Below are positions 17,278-25,687 of a stretch of 64,000 nt of DNA, in pieces; position 1 is the first letter of the stretch, and every line of letters begins with the position of its first letter. Position numbers and translations under genes: made by a program. The notes beneath the pieces were generated by a model. The model saw nothing but the letters and a program-made list of their open reading frames with translations. It did no database searches and was not told the origin of the DNA. The DNA comes from CAVVEQ01 sp963828855. Lineage in GTDB: Bacteria > Chloroflexota > Anaerolineae > Anaerolineales > Anaerolineaceae. The stretch covers positions 1,054,001 to 1,118,000 of the forward strand of contig CAWHGB010000002.1 in NCBI GenBank assembly GCA_963828855.1, given 5' to 3'.

Positions 17278-17788
17278 GCAAGCCAGGATTGGCCTTCCTT
17301 TCGACCGGCTCCAACCTGGGCAACCGCGAGCAGAACCTCGCCAGCGCCCTGGCCGCCCTCTCCGATTTTATCTCGGTCTACGGCGGTTTCGAGCATCTAC
17401 GAGACCGAGCCCTGGGGCTACGCCGACCAGCCCGCCTTCCTCAACCAGGTGATCGCGGGCACATCGCCCCTCGATCCGCAGTCCATCCATGCGCTGATCA
17501 AGCGCATCGAGACCGGGCTGGGACGCAAACCCACCTTCCGCTACGGTCCCGCGCCTGATCGATATCGATATCCTATCCATCGGCAGCCTGGTGCTGGATA
17601 CCCCCGACCTGGTCATCCCCCACCCGCGCCTGCAGGAGCGCGCCTTTGTGCTGGTGCCACTGGCCGAGATCGAACCCGGCTGGGTCCACCCCCTTTTACA
17701 CCTCGACATCAAATCCCTACTGGAAAAAGTGGATGCCAGTGGGGTAAAATTGTACCCGTCCACAGGGATTATGCCTGAACATCGTTAG
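17274..17788 (+). CDS. folK: 2-amino-4-hydroxy-6-hydroxymethyldihydropteridine pyrophosphokinase, two frame breaks
   Basis: FolK pyrophosphorylates the pterin in folate synthesis. The start GLAFLSTGSNLGNREQNL is in one frame; SIYETEPWGYADQPAFLNQV and TGLGRKPTFRYGP are in the next; and IDIDILSIGSLVLDTPDLVIPHPRLQERAFVLVPLAEI is in the third. Breaks fall near 17390 and at the CCC near 17550, each a one-base gain. All core motifs (ETEPWG, RYGPR-IDIDIL, PHPRxxxRxFVLxPL) are otherwise intact. folP follows 25 bases later. Confidence 0.9.
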
Positions 17789-17812
17789 ACGCTAATGTAT
17801 ATTGAGGAAAAG

Positions 17813-18667
17813 ATGAAACCCTTACCTTTCGGATCCAGAACGTACATCATGGGCATTCTGAACGTGACCCCCGACAGTTTCTCCGGCGATGGTTTGATGA
17901 ATTGTGGCGAGCTGACCCAGTGCGCCATTGACCAGGCGCACAAGTTCATGGATGGCGGCGCGGATATCCTGGATATCGGCGGCGAGAGCACCCGCCCCGG
18001 CTCCACCCCCGTCAGCGAGGAGGAGGAACTTACGCGCGTCCTGCCAGTGATCAAAGCCCTGCGCAGTGCGGATGTGGACGTGCTCATTTCCATCGATACG
18101 TATAAATCCAAGGTGGCCGAGGCCGCCCTGGGTGCCGGTGCGGATTGGATCAACGACGGCTGGGCGCTGCGAGCAGATCCCAAATTGGGCAAGCTGGCCG
18201 CCCGTGAAGGGGTACCGGTCATCCTGATGCACAACCGCAGCAAGCCCGCCAACGTGGAGTTGAACGAGAAGCTGGGCAACCGCTATGTGGGCACTGAATA
18301 TAAGGACCTGATCGGCGAGGTGAAAAACGAGCTGCTGGAGGCTGTTCAACGCGCTCACCAGGCGGGTATCGAGAACGACCGCATCATCCTCGACCCCGGC
18401 ATCGGCTTCGGCAAGACCGTCGCCCAGAACCTGGAGCTGATCGACCGCCTGGCGGAGCTCAAAGCCCTCGGGTACCCGGTGCTGCTGGGTCCCTCGCGCA
18501 AGTCCTTCATCGGCTACACGCTCGACCTGCCGCCCAACCAGCGCATGGAAGGCACCGCCGCCACCGTGGCCATCGGCATCGCCCACGGCGCGGATATCGT
18601 CCGCGTGCACGACGTGCAGGCCATGGTGCGCGTGGCGCGCATGACCGACGCGATCGTCAGACGCTAA
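17813..18667 (+). CDS. folP: Dihydropteroate synthase
   Basis: Condenses the FolK product with p-aminobenzoate; the target of sulfonamides. TIM-barrel signatures: MGILNVTPDSFSGDG, ADILDIGGESTRPGS, ISIDTYKSKVAEAAL, WINDGWAL (family norm is a N-D pair), LMHNR, DPGIGFGKT and LLGPSRKSFIG. I choose ATG 17813, preceded by TTGAGGAAAAG, over the ATG at 17795. Forms a two-gene folate unit with folK. Confidence 0.95.
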   Translation: MKPLPFGSRTYIMGILNVTPDSFSGDGLMNCGELTQCAIDQAHKFMDGGADILDIGGESTRPGSTPVSEEEELTRVLPVIKALRSADVDVLISIDTYKSKVAEAALGAGADWINDGWALRADPKLGKLAAREGVPVILMHNRSKPANVELNEKLGNRYVGTEYKDLIGEVKNELLEAVQRAHQAGIENDRIILDPGIGFGKTVAQNLELIDRLAELKALGYPVLLGPSRKSFIGYTLDLPPNQRMEGTAATVAIGIAHGADIVRVHDVQAMVRVARMTDAIVRR

Positions 18668-18705
18668 TTTCCTGCGTAACATCCTTCATTAAATTGGAGT
18701 TAAAC

Positions 18706-20103
18706 ATGAATGAATTTGATGTCATTGTCATCGGCGCCGGTCCGGGCGGATACGTCTGTGCCATCCGCGCCGCGCAGCTCGGGAAAAAAGTCGCCATCGT
18801 GGAAAAGCAGTTCCTCGGCGGCGTCTGCCTTAACGTGGGCTGCATTCCCACCAAATCCCTGCTCTCGAATGCCGCCCTGGCGCACACCCTGCGCGAGCGC
18901 GCCAAGGAATTCGGCGTGAGCTTCGAAAACCTGAAATTGGATTATTCCGCCGCGGTCAAGCGCAGCCGCACGGTTTCCGACCGCCTGGTGAAGGGCGTCG
19001 GCTTCCTGATGAAGAAGAACAATATCACCGTCTTCATGGGTACTGCAAAGCTCACCTCCAAGAACACGGTCTCGGTCACGAACGCGGAAGGCAAGAGCGA
19101 GACCCTGAAGGCCAAGGATATCGTTTTGGCAACCGGTTCGCACTTCGCCTCGCTGCCCACCGTCCCGGTGGATGGCAAGCAGGTGATCACCTTCTGGGAG
19201 GCTATTCTGCAGGAGACGCTGCCCAAATCCGCGCTTGTGATCGGCGCTGGTGCGATGGGCGTGGAGTTTTCCACCGTCTGGAATTCCTACGGGAGCGCCG
19301 TGACCCTGGTGGAGATGCTCCCGCGCATCGTGCCGCTGGAGGATGAGGACGTGAGCAAAGAGCTGGAAAAATCCTTCAGGAAGCGCGGTATGGAGATCTA
19401 CACCAGTTCCAAGGTGACCGCGGTCAAACCCGGCAAGGGAAAAGTTACCGTGATGCTCGAGACGCCGGAAGGCGCGAAGACCGTGGAGGTGGAGCAGGTG
19501 CTGCTGGCCACCGGCTTCCGCCCCAACACCGAGGATATGGGCTTGAAGGAAGCCGGGGTCGCGCTCAGCGAGCGCGGCTTCATCCAGGTGGATGATTTCG
19601 GCGCCACCAATGTGCCCGGCGTGTGGGCCATCGGGGATGTGACCGGCAAGCTGCTGCTGGCGCACGTCGCCTCCAGCATGGGCATCATCTGCGCCGAAAA
19701 GCTGGCCGGAATGAGCCCGGAGCCCTTCGATATCAACCTCATCCCGCGCGCCACCTACTCCGAGCCGCAGGTGGGTTCCTTCGGTCTTTCCGAAGCTCAG
19801 GCAAAGGAAAAGGGCTACGAGGTGAAGACCGGGCGCTTCAACTTCCAGGCCAACGGCAAGGCGCTGGGGCTGGGCAACTACAGCGGCTTTGTGAAGGTGA
19901 TCGTGGATGCGAAATACGGCGAGATCCTGGGCGGAGCCATGATCGGCGAATCCGTCTCCGAGCTGCTGCCCGAATTCACCCTGGCGCGGCGCAACGAGCT
20001 GACCATCGAGGAGATCGCCCACAACGTGCACGCCCACCCCACCCTCAGCGAAGCCATCCAGGAGGCCGCCGAGGATGCCCTCGGAAGATCGATACACCAG
20101 TAG
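18706..20103 (+). CDS. lpdA: Dihydrolipoyl dehydrogenase (E3)
   Basis: Reoxidises lipoamide in 2-oxoacid dehydrogenase or glycine-cleavage complexes. 465 residues: FAD site VIVIGAGPGGYVCAIRA, redox-active disulfide GGVCLNVGCIPTKS (C41, C46), NAD site ALVIGAGAMGVEFS, FAD-ribityl region GVWAIGDVTG, and the His-Glu pair in HAHPTLSEA. ATG 18706 follows TTGGAGTTAAAC. No E1/E2 genes are nearby, so the partner complex is unknown. A terminator lies at 20237-20259. Confidence 0.95.
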   Translation: MNEFDVIVIGAGPGGYVCAIRAAQLGKKVAIVEKQFLGGVCLNVGCIPTKSLLSNAALAHTLRERAKEFGVSFENLKLDYSAAVKRSRTVSDRLVKGVGFLMKKNNITVFMGTAKLTSKNTVSVTNAEGKSETLKAKDIVLATGSHFASLPTVPVDGKQVITFWEAILQETLPKSALVIGAGAMGVEFSTVWNSYGSAVTLVEMLPRIVPLEDEDVSKELEKSFRKRGMEIYTSSKVTAVKPGKGKVTVMLETPEGAKTVEVEQVLLATGFRPNTEDMGLKEAGVALSERGFIQVDDFGATNVPGVWAIGDVTGKLLLAHVASSMGIICAEKLAGMSPEPFDINLIPRATYSEPQVGSFGLSEAQAKEKGYEVKTGRFNFQANGKALGLGNYSGFVKVIVDAKYGEILGGAMIGESVSELLPEFTLARRNELTIEEIAHNVHAHPTLSEAIQEAAEDALGRSIHQ

Positions 20104-20166
20104 AAAGAGTTGATTTGTTGGAATAGTTCCTGGTTGAATCCAATCCATACAATCATAAGCATCAAG

Positions 20167-20194
20167 GTAGAGACGCAGCATGCTGCGTCTCTAC
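20167..20194. repeat. Perfect 28-bp palindrome
   Basis: The sequence reads GTAGAGACGCAGCA followed by its exact reverse complement. It has no loop and no T-run, unlike a terminator, and resembles dispersed palindromic elements. It lies 63 bases after the lpdA stop, within the 20104-20421 gene-free stretch, which holds this palindrome, a terminator and a REP-like element. Confidence 0.8.
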
Positions 20195-20236
20195 GCTATT
20201 TAACTCGCGATAACCCCTTTTGCATTTTTTCTGTAC

Positions 20237-20259
20237 GGCGGGCTCATGCCCGCCTTTTT
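20237..20259 (+). terminator. Intrinsic terminator downstream of lpdA
   Basis: GGCGGGC (20237-20243), loop TCAT, GCCCGCC (20248-20254) and TTTTT. Confidence 0.8.
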
Positions 20260-20263
20260 GTAT

Positions 20264-20377
20264 CTTTGCGAGCCCGACTCGTGAAACGAGGAAGGGCGCG
20301 GCAATCTCTTCATCGAAAATAAGAATGATAACCAGATTGCCACGCCTTCGTGGTCGTTGCCACGAAGGCTCGCAAAG
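20264..20377. repeat. REP-like element with 11-bp terminal inverted repeats
   Basis: CTTTGCGAGCC (20264-20274) and GGCTCGCAAAG (20367-20377) are exact inverted repeats around a 92-base interior with GGCAATCTCTTCATCG, ATTGCCACGCC and a nested inverted pair, CCTTCGTGG (20345-20353) with CCACGAAGG (20360-20368). It resembles 11944-12077 in design. Confidence 0.7.
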
Positions 20378-20421
20378 GTATTGATGTGGCGGTCTTTAAA
20401 CCCTGATTAATTGTGGCGAAA

Positions 20422-21405
20422 TCATTTTTTTTGCAGCATCCCCAGCGCCTCCCCCGTCACCCACTTGCTCGGCTTCCCCGCATTCTCAAACCGCACCAGC
20501 ATGCGCCCGTTGAAGACATCCCTCTCCTGCAGCCAGCGGCCATCCGCGTCCTGTTTGGATCGCACCAGGTCCAGCGCGGGCTGCATGCGTTCATCAGAGA
20601 CCCCCAGCTTCGCGAGCACCGAAAGCATTTCCAGCGCGTCCGTCCACCAGAAGCGCGGAAAGCCAAACTGCACCCAGCGCTCGTTCGCGGTTACCCCCTC
20701 GCGGCGGCTGCGTTGATAGAGCCGGTGCGCGAGCACAAATTCCACCAGCTCCGCGATCTTCGCGTTCATCTTCGCCGTTCTCATTCCAGGCGGCACCTCC
20801 GCCAGGGCTTTCAGTCCCTTGACTACCCCCATCATGCAGGTATGCCGCCCCCAGCAGTTCTTGTAGGTGTAGAGCTTCGTGACCGGGAAATCCTTCACGT
20901 GGTCGTCCGTACGCTGGTAAGTCGCGATCCAATCCAGCCCGCGCTGCACGCGTTCATCCTCTCCCATCCCAAAGCGCAGCATGCTCCACACCAGGTTGCC
21001 GGTCAGGCAGGGGATCAGCATCTCCCCCCTTCCTCCCGCCTCGCTCCCCATATGAGCAAACCCCCCGTTTTCTCCGTCCTGGGACCAATTCAACAGGAAC
21101 TCGCACGCTTTCTGGATGCGTTCATCGCTGCCATCAGCGCCCATTTCTGCAAGCAGGATCACATTCCAGACCGTGCCCTTGTATTTGGATCGTTCGTAGA
21201 AATCTTCCGGCTTGCCCCAATAACCCCCCGGTTCCTGCCTGGATAGGATCTTCTGCACCTGCTCCCCCGCCATCAGCGCAGCCCGTGCCTCCCGCACCTC
21301 GGGCGCATCCTCCCCCAGCCCGCACAAGCCCCGCAGCGCAGCAAGCCGCGCGCCTGGGCTCTCCGGCTCCAGCAGCCAATCCAGCACTTCCTTCGCAGGT
21401 TTCAT
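20422..21405 (-). CDS. Terpene-cyclase/prenyltransferase-like alpha-toroid protein
   Basis: 327 residues of helical repeats in the squalene-cyclase/prenyltransferase alpha6-alpha6 barrel style: QEPGGYWGKPEDF, SQDGENGGFAHMG, GLDWIATYQ, VWSMLRFGMGEDERVQRGLDW and SKQDADGRWLQE match QW-type repeats. The DxDD protonation motif of hopene cyclases is not seen, so it is not a standard cyclase. The start ATG is at 21405; the next gene in the same direction (DUF1667) ends 15 bases upstream of it, so it may be the last gene of that operon. Confidence 0.7.
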   Translation of the reverse strand: MKPAKEVLDWLLEPESPGARLAALRGLCGLGEDAPEVREARAALMAGEQVQKILSRQEPGGYWGKPEDFYERSKYKGTVWNVILLAEMGADGSDERIQKACEFLLNWSQDGENGGFAHMGSEAGGRGEMLIPCLTGNLVWSMLRFGMGEDERVQRGLDWIATYQRTDDHVKDFPVTKLYTYKNCWGRHTCMMGVVKGLKALAEVPPGMRTAKMNAKIAELVEFVLAHRLYQRSRREGVTANERWVQFGFPRFWWTDALEMLSVLAKLGVSDERMQPALDLVRSKQDADGRWLQERDVFNGRMLVRFENAGKPSKWVTGEALGMLQKK

Positions 21406-21419
21406 CGGTTAATTGTATA

Positions 21420-21791
21420 TCAGGATGCCGCCTTCATCTCCCGGCTGGCGAGGATATCGATGCCCGTGCCCAGCGCGTCCTTCACCACCGCCTCGCCCAT
21501 CAACACCGGCACGCGGAGCTCCACCCCGGCAAGCGCCTCCAGCAGCTCGCGGATGCGCGGCTTGGGGAAGGGCTTCGATGTGTAGACCGGCAGCAGCGGG
21601 TGCAGCGCGCCTTTGATCTTGACCGTGGTGGCCACCATCCGCCGCGGATCGGTCAGTTCGGCCTGCACATACTCTTCCCCGCGCTTGCAGCCGCAGTTAT
21701 CCACTTTCAGGATGGTATCCCCCTCGCGGGTCACATCCAGCCGGCAGCCCTTGGGGCAGGTGATGCAGATCACTTTGGTTTGCTCAGGCAT
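21420..21791 (-). CDS. DUF1667 domain protein, probable subunit of glycerol-3-phosphate dehydrogenase complex
   Basis: 123 residues with a cysteine-rich N-terminus: ICITCPKGCRL and VDNCGCKRGEEY, likely metal or Fe-S ligands. In many anaerobes DUF1667 genes follow a GlpA-like dehydrogenase and a second flavoprotein, the same three-gene order as here. Start at 21791 (MPEQTKV) because AAGGAGAGAAGC precedes it, rather than a Met eight codons upstream. Confidence 0.85.
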   Translation of the reverse strand: MPEQTKVICITCPKGCRLDVTREGDTILKVDNCGCKRGEEYVQAELTDPRRMVATTVKIKGALHPLLPVYTSKPFPKPRIRELLEALAGVELRVPVLMGEAVVKDALGTGIDILASREMKAAS

Positions 21792-21806
21792 GCTTCTCTC
21801 CTTGTG

Positions 21807-21839
21807 CTGTGTCATACCTTGTTTTCATGTTTGACACAG
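21807..21839. repeat. 8-bp inverted repeat between operon genes
   Basis: CTGTGTCA (21807-21814) and TGACACAG (21832-21839) flank 17 bases. It lies between the flavoprotein stop and the DUF1667 start, so it could be an mRNA hairpin that adjusts expression within the operon or protects an end. Confidence 0.45.
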
Positions 21840-21841
21840 TA

Positions 21842-23121
21842 CTAGCGCTTCACGACCGCCACGGTCAGCTCTTCCGCGCTCGCAACTTCATCATAAGCCT
21901 TCACCGGCAGCGTCACGGTGATCATCTCACCCGGGCGGGCATAGCGCTCCGCCCTTCGCGCAACCAGGTTCGCCGCCCTTGCGCACCTCCACCCACACCG
22001 GATCCTCCACCGGCTGCTTCACCCGGAGCTGCAGCTTGATATCCGCTGCCTGCAGGCTGCCGGGGCAGATGTGCTGCGGCACCACGTGGTGGACGTTATC
22101 GCCGCTGCGGATGGGGATCTTCTTCTCCGCTTCCGCCTTTGGAGCAATCGCAAATTGCGCCGCGGCCTTGCCGGAGACCAGACCGGCTTGCGTGACCCAG
22201 TCCACCAGGTCGTAGACGTGCACCACATTCCCGCGCGGCAAAGACGCCCGGTACGCTGGTCTCGAAGCGGTCATCCACGAAAGGTCCCGCGGTGAGCGGG
22301 TCCAGCGCCACCCCTGCCTTGCGCGAGAGCTCGTTTTCGGGGATGAGCCCCACCGAGAGCAGCAGCGTATCGCAGGGGATGATCTCCTCGCTGCCGGGGA
22401 TGGGTTCCCATTTTTCGTCCACCGCCACCGCCTCGATGGCCTCCACGCGTTTGTTGCCGATGATGCGCTTGACGGTATGCTGCAGCTGCAGCTCGATATC
22501 ATAATCCAGCAGGCACTGCACGTAATTGCGGGTCAGCCCGGTCAGGAAGGGCATCACCTCCAGCACGCGCTCCACCTTCGCGCCCTCAAAGGTCAGCCGG
22601 CGCGCCATGATCATGCCGATATCACCCGAGCCGAGGATGACGAAGCGCTTGCCGGGCATGAAGCCCTCCACGTTCACCCATCGCTGGGCGGTGCCGGCGG
22701 TATACACCCCCGCCGGGCGCGTGCCGGGCAGGCGTACCTGGGCGCGGGTGCGTTCGCGGCAGCCCATGGCCAGCACCAGTGCCTTGGCGCGGATCTCGCG
22801 GATTCCACCCTTTCGGCTGGTGGTGAAGATCTTCCGGTCGGGGGTGATATCCAGCACCATCGTATCCAGCAGAAGATCGACTCCCGAGGTGAGTGCTTCG
22901 TTGATGAATTTCTGGGCGTAGCTCGGACCGGGCAGGTCCTGCTTGAAGATCTCCAGCCCAAAACCGTTGTGGATGCACTGCAGCAGGATGCCGCCCGGCT
23001 CCACATCGCGCTCGATGATGAGCACGTCGCCTGCCCCGTTTTGTTTGGCAGAGATGGCCGCGGCCAGCCCCCCCGGTCCCGCGCCAATCACAACCACGTC
23101 ATAAATATCCTTAATGGTCAT
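21842..23121 (-). CDS. NAD(P)/FAD-dependent oxidoreductase (second flavoprotein of G3P dehydrogenase operon), two frame breaks
   Basis: Begins DIYDVVVIGAGPGGLAAAISA (FAD site) and has a second nucleotide site FVILGSGDIGMIMARRL. After SVPGVFA near 22240 the frame moves by one base and continues NVVHVYDLVDWVTQAG; near 21965 it moves again to finish ERYARPGEMITVTLPVKAYDE...TVAVVKR at 21842. Both are one-base gains. Repaired length is about 426 residues. It overlaps the upstream glpA-like gene by four bases. It probably forms a complex with it and passes electrons to an acceptor. Confidence 0.85.
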
Positions 23122-24620
23122 TTACCCACCTCCCCCCGAAACATATCGGGCTTGGTGGTGCCGGTCAGGAACTCCGACCCGGGTCCTTTTTTCGAGACTT
23201 CCAGAGGGGAAATACCCAATTCCCTGGCGAGGATATCCACCACCCGGGGGGAATCGAAACCACCCAGGCAGCGCCCGGTGCCCAGCCAGGTGCGGCGCTT
23301 GATCGCATCGTAGGTGCGAGCCGGCAGCGGGGCGTGGATCTCGGCCACGATCTCGCCCTCGGTCACCATCTCGCAGCGGCAGACGACGCGCCCGTAGCGC
23401 TCATCCTTGCGGATCAGCTCCTGCCGTTCCTGCATCGAAAGATGACGAAAACGCGGGCGCCGCTCACGCACCGGGTTCCAGTCCCTCTTTTCCACCAGCT
23501 TCTCGCCTGCGTCCTTCAGCAGGTCGATGATCCGCAGGGCGATGGCGGGCGCGGCGGTCAGCCCCGGCGATTCGATCCCGCCCAGGTTGACCAGCCCCTG
23601 CACGCTGCGCGGAATTTCGATGATGAAATCGTGACCGTAGTCCACCCCGGGGGTCTCGCAGGGGGCGTTGCCATAAGCGCGCAGCCCCGCGAAGAGCGAG
23701 ATGACCGGCCGCAGGGTGAGCGAAGGCACCAGCTTCTTGGCGCCGCAGATGATCTCCTGCAGACCCTCTGCTGTTACCGCCCGGTCTTCCTTATCTTCAA
23801 TCACCTCGGCGTTGGGGCCGATGATCACGTTGCCGTGCACCGTCCCGGCCACCAGGATGCCTTTTCCGGCAGCAGAGGGTGTGGGAAAGAAACAGGGCTT
23901 TAGTTTTATTTCAGCTTCATCCAGGACGTAATATTCCCCTCGCCGGGGTTGGATCCTGAACTCCGGGCGCACCCCGGCTTTGTGCATCACGTCGTCGGCG
24001 AAGAGCCCGGCGGCGTTGATCACCCAGCGGCAGGTAAAATCGCCGCGGTTGGTGCGGATGCCGGTGATTCGCGTACCCTCCCGGAAAAAATCCAGGAACT
24101 CGGTCTCCAGCATCACCTGCACACCGTTCTGAATGGCGTTCTCGCAGGCAGTAATGTTGGCTCCGAACGGGTCACAGGTGCCGCCTGAAGGCGCCCACAT
24201 AGCCAGGCTGGCTTCAGGATTGATCAGCGGTTCTCGGCGCAGGAGCTCCTCACTGGAAATCATCGCGAGCCCGGGCACCCCGTTCCTTTTACCCTGCTCC
24301 ATCAGCCGCTCGAGTGCGGGGATCTCCTCCTGGCCAATCGCCACCACGTAATCCCCATTACGCTGGAAATCAAAACCCAGCTCCTGCGAAAGCTGTTCGT
24401 ATAGAGCGTTGCCTTCCACGTTTGTAATGGCTTTCAGGCTGCCAGGGACGGGGTCGTAACCCGCGTGAACAAAAGCGGAATTACCAGATGTGGTGCCCAT
24501 GCAGATATCCGTTTCGCGCTCGACGAGCAGGATTGAGAGCTGGAAGCGGGAAAGGTAGCGGGCGGTCATCGTACCGATGATCCCGCCGCCAATGATGATC
24601 ACGTCGTAGGTTTGAGGCAT
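23118..24620 (-). CDS. GlpA-like glycerol-3-phosphate dehydrogenase with C-terminal [2Fe-2S] BFD-like domain
   Basis: 500 residues. DAO-type FAD domain (YDVIIIGGGIIGTMTARYLS at the N-terminus; TTSGNSAFVHAGYDP), then a C-terminal BFD-like domain starting VVCRCEMVTEGEIV. Three of four expected cysteines are present (C414, C416, C451 in GTGRCLGG); the fourth position is D456. It oxidises glycerol-3-phosphate to dihydroxyacetone phosphate at the membrane; because the DAO family is broad, another 2-hydroxyacid substrate is possible. It heads an operon with the second flavoprotein and DUF1667. Confidence 0.82.
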   Translation of the reverse strand: MPQTYDVIIIGGGIIGTMTARYLSRFQLSILLVERETDICMGTTSGNSAFVHAGYDPVPGSLKAITNVEGNALYEQLSQELGFDFQRNGDYVVAIGQEEIPALERLMEQGKRNGVPGLAMISSEELLRREPLINPEASLAMWAPSGGTCDPFGANITACENAIQNGVQVMLETEFLDFFREGTRITGIRTNRGDFTCRWVINAAGLFADDVMHKAGVRPEFRIQPRRGEYYVLDEAEIKLKPCFFPTPSAAGKGILVAGTVHGNVIIGPNAEVIEDKEDRAVTAEGLQEIICGAKKLVPSLTLRPVISLFAGLRAYGNAPCETPGVDYGHDFIIEIPRSVQGLVNLGGIESPGLTAAPAIALRIIDLLKDAGEKLVEKRDWNPVRERRPRFRHLSMQERQELIRKDERYGRVVCRCEMVTEGEIVAEIHAPLPARTYDAIKRRTWLGTGRCLGGFDSPRVVDILARELGISPLEVSKKGPGSEFLTGTTKPDMFRGEVGK

Positions 24621-24636
24621 GCGATGCTCCGCAGAG

Positions 24637-24670
24637 TGAAACTGTGTTTCATTTTATGAAAAATATTATA
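24637..24670 (-). promoter_or_regulatory. Promoter and operator-like palindrome upstream of the glycerol-3-phosphate operon
   Basis: On the minus strand a TATAAT lies at 24665-24670. About 14 bases downstream of it is TGAAACACAGTTTCA (24637-24651), two 6-bp arms around three bases, positioned where a repressor would block initiation, 17 bases before the start codon. A GlpR-type regulator is a guess. Confidence 0.5.
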
Positions 24671-24741
24671 ACCGGGTTTCAAAAGATTATATATCAAGTG
24701 ACGAATAATGGTTCATTCATAGTGTTCCAAAAATCTTCCAC

Positions 24742-24747
24742 TATAAT
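24742..24747 (+). promoter_or_regulatory. -10 element for a leaderless transcript of the CDF gene
   Basis: TATAAT ends seven bases before the ATG at 24755, so transcription would begin at or next to the start codon. No ribosome-binding site is present. No good -35 was found. Confidence 0.55.
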
Positions 24748-24754
24748 ATGCCCT

Positions 24755-25663
24755 ATGAATTCCGCTCAAAAAGCCCCCCCAAATCTTACCCGATTTGCCT
24801 GGTTGTCCATCGCAGCAGCGGTGGTAACCATCCTCCTAAAATTTAGCGCCTATCTGATCACAGGCTCGGTCGGGCTGCTCTCTGATGCGCTCGAATCAGT
24901 TGTCAACCTCGCGGCCGCATTTGTGGCTTTATACGCGCTCAAACTGATCCAGCGTCCCGCGGATGAAAGATTTAATTTCGGGTTTTCAAAGGCAGAGTAT
25001 TTCGCCAGCGGTTTTGAGGGCGGGATGATCCTCCTGGCGGCTGTTGCCATTATCGTCACCGCGATTCCCCGCCTGATCAACCCTGTTCCGCTTGAACAGG
25101 TTGGTCTCGGGTTGATCATCTCAGTGATCGCCTCTCTCATAAACCTGGGGGTTGCCCTTGTCCTATTGAAAGCAGGCAAGCAGTATAACTCCATCACCCT
25201 AGAAGCAGATGCCCGTCACCTCCTCACGGATGTGTGGACGACTGTCGGTGTTTTGGTTGGGATCGCGCTCGTCCAGATCACAGGCTACCTCCGCCTGGAT
25301 CCGCTGGTTGCGCTCCTGGTGGCTGCCAATATTATCTTCACCGGGATCAAACTACTCAAACGGTCAACCTTTGGCCTCATGGATCTTGCCATCCCGCCTG
25401 GGGACCTGGAGAAGATCGAGGGTATTCTGGTTACATACCAGCCTGAGGGGCTGCGCTACCACGCCCTGCGCACACGCCAGGCGGCGGCGGTCAATTATGT
25501 CGCCCTGCATGTGCTGGTTCCCGGAAAGTGGACGGTCGCCCACGGCCACCAGGTGGCGGATGAGATCGAAAACAGGGTAAAACAGGCGGTTCCCAACACC
25601 TCGATTGTCACTCATATCGAGCCGGTGGAAGATCCCAGGTCGATGCAGGATACAGTTTTATAG
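24755..25663 (+). CDS. Cation diffusion facilitator (CDF) family metal transporter
   Basis: 302 residues, six membrane helices and a C-terminal cytoplasmic ferredoxin-like domain. The helix II signature LLSDALESVVNLAAAF and helix V signature ADARHLLTDVWTT carry the Asp/His metal site (DxxxD-like and HxxxD). CDF proteins export Zn2+, Mn2+, Fe2+ or similar in exchange for protons. The start ATG 24755 (MNSAQKAPP) is preferred over upstream Met codons because a TATAAT sits seven bases before it. Confidence 0.9.
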   Translation: MNSAQKAPPNLTRFAWLSIAAAVVTILLKFSAYLITGSVGLLSDALESVVNLAAAFVALYALKLIQRPADERFNFGFSKAEYFASGFEGGMILLAAVAIIVTAIPRLINPVPLEQVGLGLIISVIASLINLGVALVLLKAGKQYNSITLEADARHLLTDVWTTVGVLVGIALVQITGYLRLDPLVALLVAANIIFTGIKLLKRSTFGLMDLAIPPGDLEKIEGILVTYQPEGLRYHALRTRQAAAVNYVALHVLVPGKWTVAHGHQVADEIENRVKQAVPNTSIVTHIEPVEDPRSMQDTVL

Positions 25664-25687
25664 GGATCGCAAGGGATCAATTCTTCC

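Noticed and set aside
18700..20181. Open reading frame of 493 codons on the strand opposite lpdA
   Set aside because: It mirrors the codon bias of lpdA, is His/Gln/Asp-rich without domains, and has no ribosome-binding site.
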